DNA of 64,000 bases, from positions 62,001 through 126,000 of the forward strand of contig JAUSND010000025.1 in NCBI GenBank assembly GCA_030646295.1. The letters run 5' to 3'. This document shows positions 18,133 to 27,183 of the stretch, one piece after another. This stretch comes from Moraxellaceae bacterium. Lineage in GTDB: Bacteria > Pseudomonadota > Gammaproteobacteria > Pseudomonadales > Moraxellaceae. Both the position numbers and the translations under genes were made by a program. How positions within the stretch are numbered: the first letter of the stretch is position 1; each line of letters starts with the position of its first letter. Under the pieces are notes generated by a model. That model saw nothing but the letters and a program-made list of their open reading frames with translations. It was not told the origin of the DNA and did not search any database.

Positions 18133-19276
18133 GACTGCCTCCCACCTTGATGTGTTTCATGTAGGAGCCAAACACGTCGACATAACGCGGAATGGACAGC
18201 AGGAACGAGTCGTGACCCTGCGGCGCATCGATTTCGGCGTAGCAGACATCCTTGCCTTCATGAATCAGTGCATCCACGATCTCGCGCGAACGCTCGGGAG
18301 AAAAGCGCCAGTCCGTGGTGAACGACACCACCAGGAAACGGCATTTTGCCCGCGCCATGGTTTTCGCCAGATTGTTGTCGTACTCGCGCGCCGGATCAAA
18401 ATAATCCAGCGCCTTGGTCATGAGCAGATAGGTGTTGGCGTCAAAATTGCGCGAGAACGTCTCGCCCTGATGACGCAGATAGGACTCCACCTGGAACTCG
18501 ACATCAAAACCGTACATGAACTGGCCGGAGCGCAGGTCACGCCCGAACTTCTGCTTCATCGCCTCATCAGACAGGTAGGTGATGTGGCCAACCATGCGCG
18601 CCAGAATCAGGCCGCGCCGCGGATAGGTGTCGTGCTGGTAGAAGCGTCCGCCGTAAAAATCCGGGTCGGTCAGGATGGACTGGCGGGCAACTTCGTTGAA
18701 GGCGATGTTCTGTGCCGACAGCTTGGGTGCACTCGCAATCACCACAGCATTGCGCAAGCGCTCGGGGTAATCCACCGACCACTGCAGCACCTGCATGCCG
18801 CCGAGCGACCCGCCAACCACCGCCGCCCACTGCTCGATATCCAGATGATCGGCAAGGCGGGCCTGCACCTGTACCCAGTCCTTCACCGTGACCAGCGGAA
18901 AATCCGGCCCCCAGTTCTGGCCATTCTCCGGATTGATGGAGGCAGGACCGGTAGAGCCGTGGCAACCCCCCAGATTATTGAGCGCCACCACAAAAAACTT
19001 GTTGGTATCAATCACCTTGCCAGGACCGATGCACTCGTCCCACCAGCCCGGCTTGCTGTCGTCCATGCTGTGATAGCCGGCGGCATGATGATGACCGGAC
19101 AGGGCGTGGCAGATCAGCACGGCATTGTCGCGCACGTCGTTGAGCACGCCATAGGTTTCATAGACGAGATCATAGGCCGGCAACACGCGCTTGCACTCGA
19201 GGGTGAGCGGTGTATCGACATGAACGGTCTGCGGGGTAACCAGACCAACGGAATCGGCAGGAATGACGGCAGGCAT
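18122..19276 (-). CDS. metX: Homoserine O-acyltransferase MetX
   Basis: 384-residue alpha/beta hydrolase-fold enzyme that acylates homoserine in methionine synthesis. The nucleophile elbow is GGSLGGMQ; the Asp and His are in the SFTTDWRF and QGHDSFL segments near the C-terminus. From sequence alone I cannot tell acetyl-CoA from succinyl-CoA use; relatives paired with MetW in Pseudomonas are reported to use succinyl-CoA. The gene leads metX-metW-rdgB. Confidence 0.92.
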   Translation of the reverse strand: MPAVIPADSVGLVTPQTVHVDTPLTLECKRVLPAYDLVYETYGVLNDVRDNAVLICHALSGHHHAAGYHSMDDSKPGWWDECIGPGKVIDTNKFFVVALNNLGGCHGSTGPASINPENGQNWGPDFPLVTVKDWVQVQARLADHLDIEQWAAVVGGSLGGMQVLQWSVDYPERLRNAVVIASAPKLSAQNIAFNEVARQSILTDPDFYGGRFYQHDTYPRRGLILARMVGHITYLSDEAMKQKFGRDLRSGQFMYGFDVEFQVESYLRHQGETFSRNFDANTYLLMTKALDYFDPAREYDNNLAKTMARAKCRFLVVSFTTDWRFSPERSREIVDALIHEGKDVCYAEIDAPQGHDSFLLSIPRYVDVFGSYMKHIKVGGSHAS

Positions 19277-19316
19277 GGTGAGAAATCAGACTCCGGGCCT
19301 GCAAGTGTATCGGGGG

Positions 19317-19355
19317 GCGGCCGGAGAGAGAAGCCAAAGCCTCATCTCCGGCCGC
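19317..19355 (-). repeat. 11-base inverted repeat after the dynamin-like gene
   Basis: Arms GCGGCCGGAGA (19317-19327) and TCTCCGGCCGC (19345-19355) with a 17-base loop, just after the stop at 19367. There is no T run on the minus strand (C6 follows). It is a strong RNA hairpin, but not a classical intrinsic terminator. Confidence 0.6.
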
Positions 19356-19366
19356 GACGGCATTAC

Positions 19367-21304
19367 TCAGGCGAGCGCCGGATCCTTGATGCGCCCGAGA
19401 ATGTCTTCCAGCAGGGTTTGCTGTTCGCGCAGGGCCTCGCGTTGTTCGGTGAGGCCGCCACCTGACTTGTCTGTCCGGTTGCCACCCATGGCACGCAGCT
19501 TTTCCAGCTTGGCCATCTGCGCCTCCAGCCGCTTGCGCGATTCCAGTGCCTGCTGGATGAGCGGCGCCAGCGATTGCTTGCTCCAGCGTTCACCATCCAG
19601 ACGGGCACGCTCGTGCACCAGCGCGGCCTCACGGGCGATGGTCTCGAAAAAGCGGTCAAATACCTTCTGCTGGCTGGTCAGCAGGTTGCCCAACCGGTTC
19701 TTGTAAGGACCCGCCTGCACTTCCAGATCCTCAATCTCCCGCAGATACTGGCTGGCATCCATGCGTGGCACCGGTGGTGCCGCTGCGCCGGTTTCCAGCG
19801 AATAACGCTCGTACAGCTTTTGCACGAGCAACTGGGTTGTCTCCACCTCTTGCCGGAACAGCCCCAGGTCGGTTCTCACGCCCTGGAAAAATCCGGTGAC
19901 GGCATTGGGCACGCCCATCCCCATGCGGTTAGAAGCCACCTGCTCGCGCGCACGCGCAAAGTGCGCCTCCAGCCGGGTTGCCGCCAGTGTCGACACCAGA
20001 CGCGGCAATTGCTGCTCCAGCAACTTGCGACTTTGCTGCAGGAACACCAGACGCTTGTTATAGGACACCTGCTCCTGCTGGGCAGCACGGGTGAGCAACA
20101 CCAGTTCATGCTCGGCATCGCGATGCCCGCTGGCCTGCACCCGCTCCTCGGCCTCCAGACGCACACGCTGTGCCAGCACGGCCTGACGGCTGGCCTCCAC
20201 CATGTCGGCCAGCTCGCGCACCAGCGTGGTCTTGAGCGCAGCCTCCTTGGCATTCACCACCGAGCGCGCCAGCGCGCCCTCAAGCGTTTCCAGCCGGCTG
20301 CGCGCGAGCAGCTCCGGATTGTTGTGCATACGGGCCTTGAGGCCCTGTTTGGCTGACAGCGGCAGCACATTGTCGGGTGACAGGTGCAACTGCTTGGCGG
20401 TGAGACGGGCCAGGCGGTTAACGGACTCGTCTGCCTCTTCCGGTTCTTCGTCATCATCCCAGAGCAGGTCAATCTTGTTCAGCACGGCATAAAGGGCCGC
20501 CCCGCGACGCTGGGCAATCTCCTTCACATGACTGTTCCAGATGGCAAAATCGCTGGCCGTCACCCCCGAATCTGCCGACAGCACAAACACCAGTGCCTGT
20601 GCATCCGGCAGCAGGGACAGGGTGAGCTCGGGCTCGGAGCCAAGCGCATTGAGGCCGGGGGTGTCGATGATGGCCAGACCCTGGCGCAGCAGGGGATGGT
20701 CCATGTTGATCAGGGCATGCCGCCAGGCCGGGATATGCACATGACCCGGCTTGGACAAAGAAGGCTCCAGATATTCCACCTGGAAGCCGAGCTCGGAGGC
20801 CACCTCAAGCGAAACCTCCCGGGTCTGCGCCACTTCGGTAAAGGTTTTTTTCAGGGCCGCCGGGTCATCGAGATTGATGGTGAGGTGCACCCAGTGCTCC
20901 AGCTGGCGCTTGTAGGTGCTGAGCGGGATGTTATCGCCACGGGTCTGGATGGGCAGCAGCTTGATGTAGGCGCCGGTGGCGCTGGCGTCGTAGAACAGCT
21001 CGGTGGGGCACATGGTGGTGCGGCCGATGCGGGTCGGCAGCAGGCGCTGCCCGTAATGCTTGCCCAGGATGGCATTGATGAGCTCGGACTTGCCGCGCGA
21101 GAACTCGCCGACAAAGGCCAGCAGGATGCGGTCAAACCGCAGGGTCTTGAGCGCTGTCGCCAGGCGGTCATCCACGTCGCGGTTATTCAGCCCCTGATTG
21201 TTGAGCCAGCCGCGATAGCGCGCGATCTCCCGCGCGATTGCCTGCTTCCAGGCAGTAAAAGCCTCGACCTGCCGTGAAAGCTGATCCTTGTCGATGGCCG
21301 CCAT
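19367..21304 (-). CDS. Dynamin-like GTPase
   Basis: 645-residue large GTPase. G1 is GEFSRGKS (residues 66-73), G3 is IIDTPGLNALG, and G4 is NKIDLLWDD. A long helical region with many Arg, Gln and Leu follows (about residues 330-640), suited to coiled-coil stalks. Bacterial dynamin-like proteins act on membranes, but the role of this subgroup is not known. The ATG at 21304 has AGGAG five bases upstream; a GTG at 21310 overlaps that site. It sits between yggU and metX, a place where E. coli and Pseudomonas have no such gene as far as I recall. Confidence 0.82.
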   Translation of the reverse strand: MAAIDKDQLSRQVEAFTAWKQAIAREIARYRGWLNNQGLNNRDVDDRLATALKTLRFDRILLAFVGEFSRGKSELINAILGKHYGQRLLPTRIGRTTMCPTELFYDASATGAYIKLLPIQTRGDNIPLSTYKRQLEHWVHLTINLDDPAALKKTFTEVAQTREVSLEVASELGFQVEYLEPSLSKPGHVHIPAWRHALINMDHPLLRQGLAIIDTPGLNALGSEPELTLSLLPDAQALVFVLSADSGVTASDFAIWNSHVKEIAQRRGAALYAVLNKIDLLWDDDEEPEEADESVNRLARLTAKQLHLSPDNVLPLSAKQGLKARMHNNPELLARSRLETLEGALARSVVNAKEAALKTTLVRELADMVEASRQAVLAQRVRLEAEERVQASGHRDAEHELVLLTRAAQQEQVSYNKRLVFLQQSRKLLEQQLPRLVSTLAATRLEAHFARAREQVASNRMGMGVPNAVTGFFQGVRTDLGLFRQEVETTQLLVQKLYERYSLETGAAAPPVPRMDASQYLREIEDLEVQAGPYKNRLGNLLTSQQKVFDRFFETIAREAALVHERARLDGERWSKQSLAPLIQQALESRKRLEAQMAKLEKLRAMGGNRTDKSGGGLTEQREALREQQTLLEDILGRIKDPALA

Positions 21305-21335
21305 GTGCACTCCTGTACTTGAGTCACCGATACCC

Positions 21336-21656
21336 TCAGGGGTCCGGTGAAAAACCAGTCAACTCCCGCAGGGCGGCCGGCAACTCTTTTGGCTGCCTGA
21401 CCCGCACACGCTTGGCGCGTGCCCCCTCCCCGCTCGTAATCTCTACCGCCGATGGCGCCACCTTGCACGCCTCGGCCAGAAACCGGCACAACTCCTTGTT
21501 GGCGCGCCCGTCCAGTGGCGGCGCCGCCAGCCTGATCTTGACGGCATCCCCGTGAGCACCGGCAAAGCCGCTCTGCTTTGCACCGGGCTGGGCATGCACG
21601 ATCAGCACCAGGTCATTCCCGTCAAAACGCACCGGGGGGTTGGCCGGTGCCGTCAT
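21336..21656 (-). CDS. yggU: DUF167 protein, YggU family
   Basis: 106-residue small protein with the conserved core VHAQPGAKQSGFAG and LAAPPLDGRANKELCRFLA, characteristic of DUF167/YggU. Function unknown. Its start overlaps the yggT stop by four bases, keeping the common yggS-proC-yggT-yggU order. Confidence 0.88.
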   Translation of the reverse strand: MTAPANPPVRFDGNDLVLIVHAQPGAKQSGFAGAHGDAVKIRLAAPPLDGRANKELCRFLAEACKVAPSAVEITSGEGARAKRVRVRQPKELPAALRELTGFSPDP

Positions 21657-22303
21657 ACCCCCAGCAGCACGGCAAGCTTTGCTGCCGAGGACCGCAAGAG
21701 TATCTGGGCAATCTGGATGCCGAGAATCGCAATAATGGGTGACAGGTCAAACCCGCCCATATTGGGCAACAGGCGGCGGCAGGGTGCCAGCAATGGCTCG
21801 GTCACCTGGAAAATCAGGTGTACCGCCGGGCTTTGCGGCGCCACCCACGACAGGATGGCGCCGGCAATGATCATCCACAGATAAAAGGTGAGCACCAGCG
21901 GCAACAGGCCACTGAGGGCGAAAATGGCATCGCCGCCAAACGGGAAATTGAGCAGGGTGACAAAACCCAGCAATACGGCCGGCGGCTGCTGCCCGTATAT
22001 GAGCAGGCTGACGGCGGTGATCTGCAGCAGCTTGAGCAGCACGATCAGGATCAGCGCACCGATGCTCCAGCGGCTTGGCCGGTAGCGGCGCATGTTGATG
22101 ACGCCGGCCGGGGGCTGCTTGCGCGCAAACAGACGATCCAGCGGATCAACCAGACGGGACGTGGCATGCACTACAAACTGGCTGACCGGGTTATAGAAAT
22201 CCGCCCCCAGCGCCTGCAGCAGAAAGCGCATCCAGAGCACGAAGATATAGAGGTCGACACCCGTGTTCAGCAGCAGCCGGGCAATTTCCTGCAAGGGATT
22301 CAT
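21653..22303 (-). CDS. yggT: YggT family membrane protein
   Basis: 216-residue inner-membrane protein with two YggT repeats, each a hydrophobic helix pair (for example VLWMRFLLQALGADFYNPVSQFV and LSWVAPQSPAVHLIFQVTEP). Related proteins help osmotic tolerance or cell-shape processes, but no reaction is known. It follows proC by nine bases and overlaps yggU by four. Confidence 0.9.
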   Translation of the reverse strand: MNPLQEIARLLLNTGVDLYIFVLWMRFLLQALGADFYNPVSQFVVHATSRLVDPLDRLFARKQPPAGVINMRRYRPSRWSIGALILIVLLKLLQITAVSLLIYGQQPPAVLLGFVTLLNFPFGGDAIFALSGLLPLVLTFYLWMIIAGAILSWVAPQSPAVHLIFQVTEPLLAPCRRLLPNMGGFDLSPIIAILGIQIAQILLRSSAAKLAVLLGV

Positions 22304-22312
22304 TCGTCTTGT

Positions 22313-23140
22313 TTACTCCGCCCGACCAAGTTGCGTCGCCAGCTCGCCACCGCGGGCCGCACAGGCCGCCAGCGCCCTGGCAAAAATGTCGCGCAGGCCT
22401 GCCTCGTCAAACGTGGCGATGGCACGCTCCGTAGTGCCACCCGGTGACGTCACCCGCCGACGCAGTTCGTCCGGGCCGACATCCGCCGTGATTGCCATCT
22501 GCGCTGCACCCAGTGCTGTCTGCAGCGTAAGCGCACGGGCAGTCTTTTCATCCAGGCCCAGATCACGGCCGGCCACCATCATGGCTTCCATGACATAAAA
22601 GAAATAGGCAGGCCCCGACCCGGACACGGCCGTGACGGCATCAATCAGGTGCTCGCTATCCACCCAAAGGGCAATCCCGACGGCACCCAGAATGCTTTCT
22701 GCACTAGCGCGCTGGGCGGCACTGACACGGATATTGGCAAACAGGCCGGTGGCGCCGGTCTGCACCAGTGCCGGCGTATTGGGCATGGCGCGCACCACGG
22801 GCAGCGGACCGCCCAGCCAGCGCTCCAGACTCGCCCCGGGAATGCCGGCGGCAATGGAAATGATGAGCGGCTGACGTGCCTGCACGATGTCGGCCAGCGG
22901 CTTGAGCACCTCGGCCATGACCTGCGGCTTCACCGCCAGGACCAGTACATCGGAACGTTCGACCAGGGCGCGGTTATCGGTCGTGGTGAAGAGGCCGCGC
23001 TGCGCATGCTGCAACAGGGCGTCCGGGTAGGCATCAGACAGGGAAATGTCGGCAGCACGCCAGCCACGGGCCAGCAAGCCGCCGGCGAGGGCCGAGGCCA
23101 TGTTGCCGGCCCCGATGAATCCGATTCTGGTTGTCATCAC
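22313..23140 (-). CDS. proC: Pyrroline-5-carboxylate reductase
   Basis: 275-residue enzyme making the last step of proline synthesis, reducing pyrroline-5-carboxylate with NAD(P)H. The Rossmann motif is GFIGAGNMASALAGGL; the C-terminal signature region is VSGSGPAYFFYVMEAM, with VTSPGGTTERAI near the end. An ATG pair at 23140/23137 makes the exact start uncertain by one residue. It is part of yggS-proC-yggT-yggU. Confidence 0.95.
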   Translation of the reverse strand: MMTTRIGFIGAGNMASALAGGLLARGWRAADISLSDAYPDALLQHAQRGLFTTTDNRALVERSDVLVLAVKPQVMAEVLKPLADIVQARQPLIISIAAGIPGASLERWLGGPLPVVRAMPNTPALVQTGATGLFANIRVSAAQRASAESILGAVGIALWVDSEHLIDAVTAVSGSGPAYFFYVMEAMMVAGRDLGLDEKTARALTLQTALGAAQMAITADVGPDELRRRVTSPGGTTERAIATFDEAGLRDIFARALAACAARGGELATQLGRAE

Positions 23141-23169
23141 TTCACTTCACATCATGCTGCAAGAAATAA

Positions 23170-23871
23170 TCAGGCAGGTCCGGCCCCAGCGGGGCGCGCA
23201 CCGAAAATCGCCGAGCCGACGCGCACCATGGTGCTGCCGGCAGCCACGGCTGCCTCCAGGTCATCCGACATCCCCATGGACAAGGTATCGAAGGTGGCCG
23301 CCTCAAGACCGGGAATACTAGCGAGTAAATCCTGCCGTGTCTTGGCAAGTGCGGCCAACGCCGCCGTATTACCGGCGCGCGGAATGCACATCAGGCCACG
23401 CAATTGCAGGCGCGGCAGCCCCAGCACCACGCGCACCAGTACGGGCAGTTCGGCCAGCGAACATCCCGCCTTGCTGGCCTCATCGTCGATGTTCACCTGC
23501 AAGCAGACCTGCAGGGGCGGCAACCGTGCCGGGCGCTGCTCGCTCAGACGCCGGGCGATCTTCTCGCGGTCAACCGACTGCACCCAGTCAAAGTGCTCAG
23601 CCACTTCGCGGGTCTTGTTGCTTTGCAGGGGGCCGATCAGGTGCCACTCCAGCGGCAGACCGGCCAGCTCGGCCATCTTGGCCAGCCCTTCCTGCACATA
23701 ATTCTCGCCAAAGACCTGCTGGCCGGCCGCATGGGCCTCACGCACCGCCCCGGCGGGGTGCAGTTTGCTCACCGCCAGCAGGCGCACGCCGCCCGGCGTC
23801 CGGTCGGCCGCTTTTTCCGCCTGATCAATGCGGGCACGCACGGCGGCCAGACAAGCTGCTATATCTGTCAT
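23170..23871 (-). CDS. yggS: PLP homeostasis protein YggS
   Basis: 233-residue PLP-binding TIM-barrel protein of the YggS/PROSC family, controlling free pyridoxal phosphate and amino-acid balance. The PLP-lysine segment is LLAVSKLHPA (K near residue 37), with FGENYVQEG, HLIGPLQSNK and the C-terminal SMGMSDDLEAAV also typical. It is divergent from pilT and leads the yggS-proC-yggT-yggU group. Confidence 0.94.
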   Translation of the reverse strand: MTDIAACLAAVRARIDQAEKAADRTPGGVRLLAVSKLHPAGAVREAHAAGQQVFGENYVQEGLAKMAELAGLPLEWHLIGPLQSNKTREVAEHFDWVQSVDREKIARRLSEQRPARLPPLQVCLQVNIDDEASKAGCSLAELPVLVRVVLGLPRLQLRGLMCIPRAGNTAALAALAKTRQDLLASIPGLEAATFDTLSMGMSDDLEAAVAAGSTMVRVGSAIFGARPAGAGPA

Positions 23872-23998
23872 TCGGATTCCTTGAACGGGACTGACCCAAG
23901 GGTTAAGTTAGACGCTTGCCGTCTGTCGGATGCCTGTCAGCCCAGGGCACCCATAACAAGAACACCATTGTCGCAAACCGGCACCTCCCGGAGTACCC

Positions 23999-25033
23999 AT
24001 GGATATTACTGAACTGCTTGCCTTCAGCGCCAAAAACGGTGCGTCCGACCTGCATCTTTCCGCCGGTCTGCCCCCCATGATCCGTGTCGACGGTGACGTG
24101 CGCCGCATCAACCTGCCACCGATGGAGCACAAGGAAGTCCACCGCCTTGTCTACGACATCATGAACGACAAGCAGCGCAAGGACTTTGAAGAGTTCCTCG
24201 AGACCGACTTCTCCTTCGAAGTGCCCGGTGTCGCCCGCTTCCGCGTCAATGCCTTCAACCAGAACCGAGGCGCCGGCGCCGTGTTCCGTACCATTCCGTC
24301 CAAGGTGCTGAGCATGGAAGACCTGGGCATGGGCAAGGTGTTCCAGAACATCTCCGACATTGCCCGCGGCATCGTGCTGGTTACCGGCCCCACCGGCTCG
24401 GGCAAGTCCACCACCCTGGCGGCCATGCTCGACTACATCAACAACACGCGCTACGAGCACATCCTCACCATCGAGGACCCGATCGAGTTCGTGCATGAAT
24501 CCAAGAAGTGCCTGGTCAACCAGCGCGAAGTGCACCGCGACACCCTGGGCTTCTCCGAAGCACTCCGCTCGGCTCTGCGTGAAGACCCTGACATCATCCT
24601 GGTGGGTGAAATGCGAGATCTGGAAACAATCCGTCTTGCCCTGACCGCCGCCGAAACCGGTCACCTTGTGTTTGGCACGCTGCACACCACCTCTGCCGCC
24701 AAGACCATGGACCGCGTCATCGACGTGTTCCCGGCCGAAGAAAAGGAGATGGTGCGCGGCATGCTGTCGGAATCACTGCAGGCTGTGATCTCGCAAACAC
24801 TTCTGAAGAAAAACGGTGGCGGCCGTATTGCTGCGCACGAGATCATGATCGGCACCCCCGCCATCCGCAACCTGATTCGTGAGAACAAGGTGGCGCAGAT
24901 GTATTCGGCCATCCAGACCGGTGGCGGCCTCGGCATGCAAACGCTGGACCAGTGCCTGAAGAACCTGGTGCAGAAAGGCCTGGTGACCACGGCATCGGCA
25001 CGTGAAAAGGCCAAGGTGCCCGAGAACTTCTGA
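23999..25033 (+). CDS. pilT: Type IV pilus retraction ATPase PilT
   Basis: 344-residue hexameric ATPase that depolymerises type IV pili, powering twitching motility and DNA uptake. Walker A is GPTGSGKSTT, the Asp box IEDPIEF, Walker B ILVGEMRD, and the His box FGTLHTTSA; the C-terminal AIRNLIRE motif needed for retraction is present. It is followed by pilU after about 100 bases, as in Pseudomonas. Confidence 0.96.
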   Translation: MDITELLAFSAKNGASDLHLSAGLPPMIRVDGDVRRINLPPMEHKEVHRLVYDIMNDKQRKDFEEFLETDFSFEVPGVARFRVNAFNQNRGAGAVFRTIPSKVLSMEDLGMGKVFQNISDIARGIVLVTGPTGSGKSTTLAAMLDYINNTRYEHILTIEDPIEFVHESKKCLVNQREVHRDTLGFSEALRSALREDPDIILVGEMRDLETIRLALTAAETGHLVFGTLHTTSAAKTMDRVIDVFPAEEKEMVRGMLSESLQAVISQTLLKKNGGGRIAAHEIMIGTPAIRNLIRENKVAQMYSAIQTGGGLGMQTLDQCLKNLVQKGLVTTASAREKAKVPENF

Positions 25034-25050
25034 TTTTTTATTGGCGGGCT

Positions 25051-25072
25051 GCGGTTTCACTGCTGAAACCGC
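25051..25072 (+). repeat. Hairpin between pilT and pilU
   Basis: Perfect nine-base arms GCGGTTTCA and TGAAACCGC with a four-base loop, 18 bases after the pilT stop. There is no T run after it. It could protect the pilT mRNA end or lower pilU expression. Confidence 0.6.
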
Positions 25073-25135
25073 CCCCGCGTACTACATTTTCCTTGTCGGG
25101 AACAAGAAACGGCGCAAGGCGCCAGAGGCAACACC

Positions 25136-26257
25136 ATGGAATTCGAAGACCTGCTCAAGCTGATGGTACAAAAAGGCGGCTCGGACATGTTCATTACTGC
25201 CGGCGTCCCGCCCTCCGTCAAGATCAACGGCAAGATCCTGCCCATCACCAAAACACCGCTCAGCCCGGAAATGACACGTGAAGTGGTGCTGGGCGTGATG
25301 ACCGAGCAGCAGCGCAAGGAATTTGCCCAGACCAAGGAATGCAACTTCGCCATTTCTGCGCGCGGCATTGGCCGCTTCCGTGTTTCTGCCTACTACCAGC
25401 GCAATCTCGTCGGCATGGTACTGCGTCGTATCGAAACCACGATTCCGAAAGTCGATGACCTCAAGCTGCCCGAGATCATCAAGGAACTGGCGATGACCAA
25501 GCGCGGCATCATCATCTTCGTTGGCGGTACCGGTACCGGTAAATCCACGTCGCTGGCATCCATGATCGGACATCGCAACGCCAACTCGCGCGGCCACATC
25601 ATCACCATCGAAGACCCCATCGAATTCATTCACCAGCACAATGGCTGCATCGTGACGCAGCGCGAAGTGGGGATTGATACCGAAAGCTTTGAAGTGGCAC
25701 TGAAGAACACCCTGCGTCAGGCGCCCGACGTGATCCTGATCGGTGAAATCCGTACCCGCGAGGTGATGGACTTTGCCATTGCGTTCGCCGAAACCGGTCA
25801 CCTGGTGCTGGCCACGCTGCACGCCAACAATGCCAACCAGGCGCTCGACCGCATCATCCACTTCTTCCCGGCGGACCGTCATCACCAGCTGTACATGGAT
25901 CTCTCGCTGAACATGCGCGGCATTGTGGCACAGCAGCTGATTCCGACACCGGATGGCAAGGCACGCCGTGCCTGTATCGAAGTACTGCTCAACACGCCAC
26001 TGGTGAGTGACCATATCCGCAAGGGTGAAATTCATCTACTGAAAGAGCTGATGAAAAAATCGCGCGAAGTGGGCATGCAGACCTTTGACCAGGCGCTGTA
26101 CGACCTCTACACCTCCGGCGAAATCACCTACGAAGACGCACTCAAGCATGCCGACGCGCCAAATGACCTGCGCCTGATGATCAAGCTGGGATCGGAGTCC
26201 GACTCGCGCTACCTGGATCAGGCCACGCGTGGTCTTTCGCTGCAGTCAGCAGACTGA
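25136..26257 (+). CDS. pilU: PilT-like accessory retraction ATPase PilU
   Basis: 373-residue PilT paralogue that assists PilT-dependent pilus retraction. Walker A is GGTGTGKSTS, with IEDPIEF and LATLHANNA as Asp and His boxes. It differs from PilT in the C-terminal part, which extends past residue 340 without the PilT AIRNLIRE motif (here PLVSDHIRKGE). It follows pilT and a hairpin. A second imperfect hairpin (26295-26316 core) lies after the stop. Confidence 0.94.
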   Translation: MEFEDLLKLMVQKGGSDMFITAGVPPSVKINGKILPITKTPLSPEMTREVVLGVMTEQQRKEFAQTKECNFAISARGIGRFRVSAYYQRNLVGMVLRRIETTIPKVDDLKLPEIIKELAMTKRGIIIFVGGTGTGKSTSLASMIGHRNANSRGHIITIEDPIEFIHQHNGCIVTQREVGIDTESFEVALKNTLRQAPDVILIGEIRTREVMDFAIAFAETGHLVLATLHANNANQALDRIIHFFPADRHHQLYMDLSLNMRGIVAQQLIPTPDGKARRACIEVLLNTPLVSDHIRKGEIHLLKELMKKSREVGMQTFDQALYDLYTSGEITYEDALKHADAPNDLRLMIKLGSESDSRYLDQATRGLSLQSAD

Positions 26258-26357
26258 TGCACAACACATGATGCTGCACGGCACTTGCCGGAAGGGCGGA
26301 CCAACATCCGTCCGCCTGCCGGTGCCGGGCCACTGACCCGCGTCGGGATGACACCGG

Positions 26358-27101
26358 CTAGCGCAGCAGCACACTGAGCATTTTCAGACCGGCAATCACC
26401 AGCACCACCGCCAGCACCTTCTGCATTCTCGGTCCCGCCATCCGCCGGCTACCCATTTCCGCACCAATCAGCCCGCCCAGCACGGCGACCAGCCCCCACC
26501 ACGGCAATGCGGCCGGCAGGGTGACATCCTTGCTCAGCACGCCCAGCAGCCCGGCACTGGAATTGACCAGAATGAACAGCGCCGCCACTCCGGAAATTTC
26601 GCGAATCTTTCCCCAGCCAAAAAACAGGAACAGGGGACTGAGAAAGATTCCGCCACCAACCCCCGTCAAGCCCGAGAGAAAGCCGATGCCTGCACCCGCC
26701 AGCATGGCCAGATAGAACGGTGGTGGCGACGTTTCGCGCGCTGAAAAATCGTTGCCCCGTATGAAGCGCCATGCCGCATACAGCAACACAGCGCCCACCA
26801 GAGGCTTGTAGACAACGTCCGGCAATGACAGCAGCCCGCCCAGATACGCCAACGGTGCAGACACCATGGCAACCGGCCAGAACAGTGACCATGAAAATGC
26901 ACCCGCACGCCAGAATTTCCAGCTAGCCACGGTGGCCACCAGAATATTGAGCACCAGCGCTGTCGGTTTCATGACTTCCGGTGCCAGACCGAAAAGCGCC
27001 ATCGCGGCAAGATAGCCCGACGCTCCCGCATGACCTACCGAGGAATAAAGAATGGCCGCCACAAAGATGAGCGCAGCCAGCAACAGGTCAACCGCTTCCA
27101 T
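26358..27101 (-). CDS. TSUP (TauE/SafE) family permease
   Basis: 247-residue inner-membrane protein with about eight helices in two related halves. Typical features are GHAGASGYLAAMAL near the start and GFLSGLTGVGGGIFLSPLF in the middle. The family exports or imports small organosulfur anions, sulfite or sulfoacetate; the substrate cannot be told here. It is convergent with pilU and not obviously linked to its neighbours. Confidence 0.86.
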   Translation of the reverse strand: MEAVDLLLAALIFVAAILYSSVGHAGASGYLAAMALFGLAPEVMKPTALVLNILVATVASWKFWRAGAFSWSLFWPVAMVSAPLAYLGGLLSLPDVVYKPLVGAVLLYAAWRFIRGNDFSARETSPPPFYLAMLAGAGIGFLSGLTGVGGGIFLSPLFLFFGWGKIREISGVAALFILVNSSAGLLGVLSKDVTLPAALPWWGLVAVLGGLIGAEMGSRRMAGPRMQKVLAVVLVIAGLKMLSVLLR

Positions 27102-27183
27102 AAAACATCGCCCGTGGTACGAGAGTTGCCATTATCACTCATCCAGGGGGCACCAACATGACCATGAACAAGATCATGTCATG

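Noticed and set aside
18029-19465. 478-codon frame opposite metX
   Set aside because: Antisense shadow of MetX and MetW; no family motif.
21305-21310. GTG start for the dynamin-like gene
   Set aside because: The GTG overlaps the AGGAG that serves the ATG at 21304.
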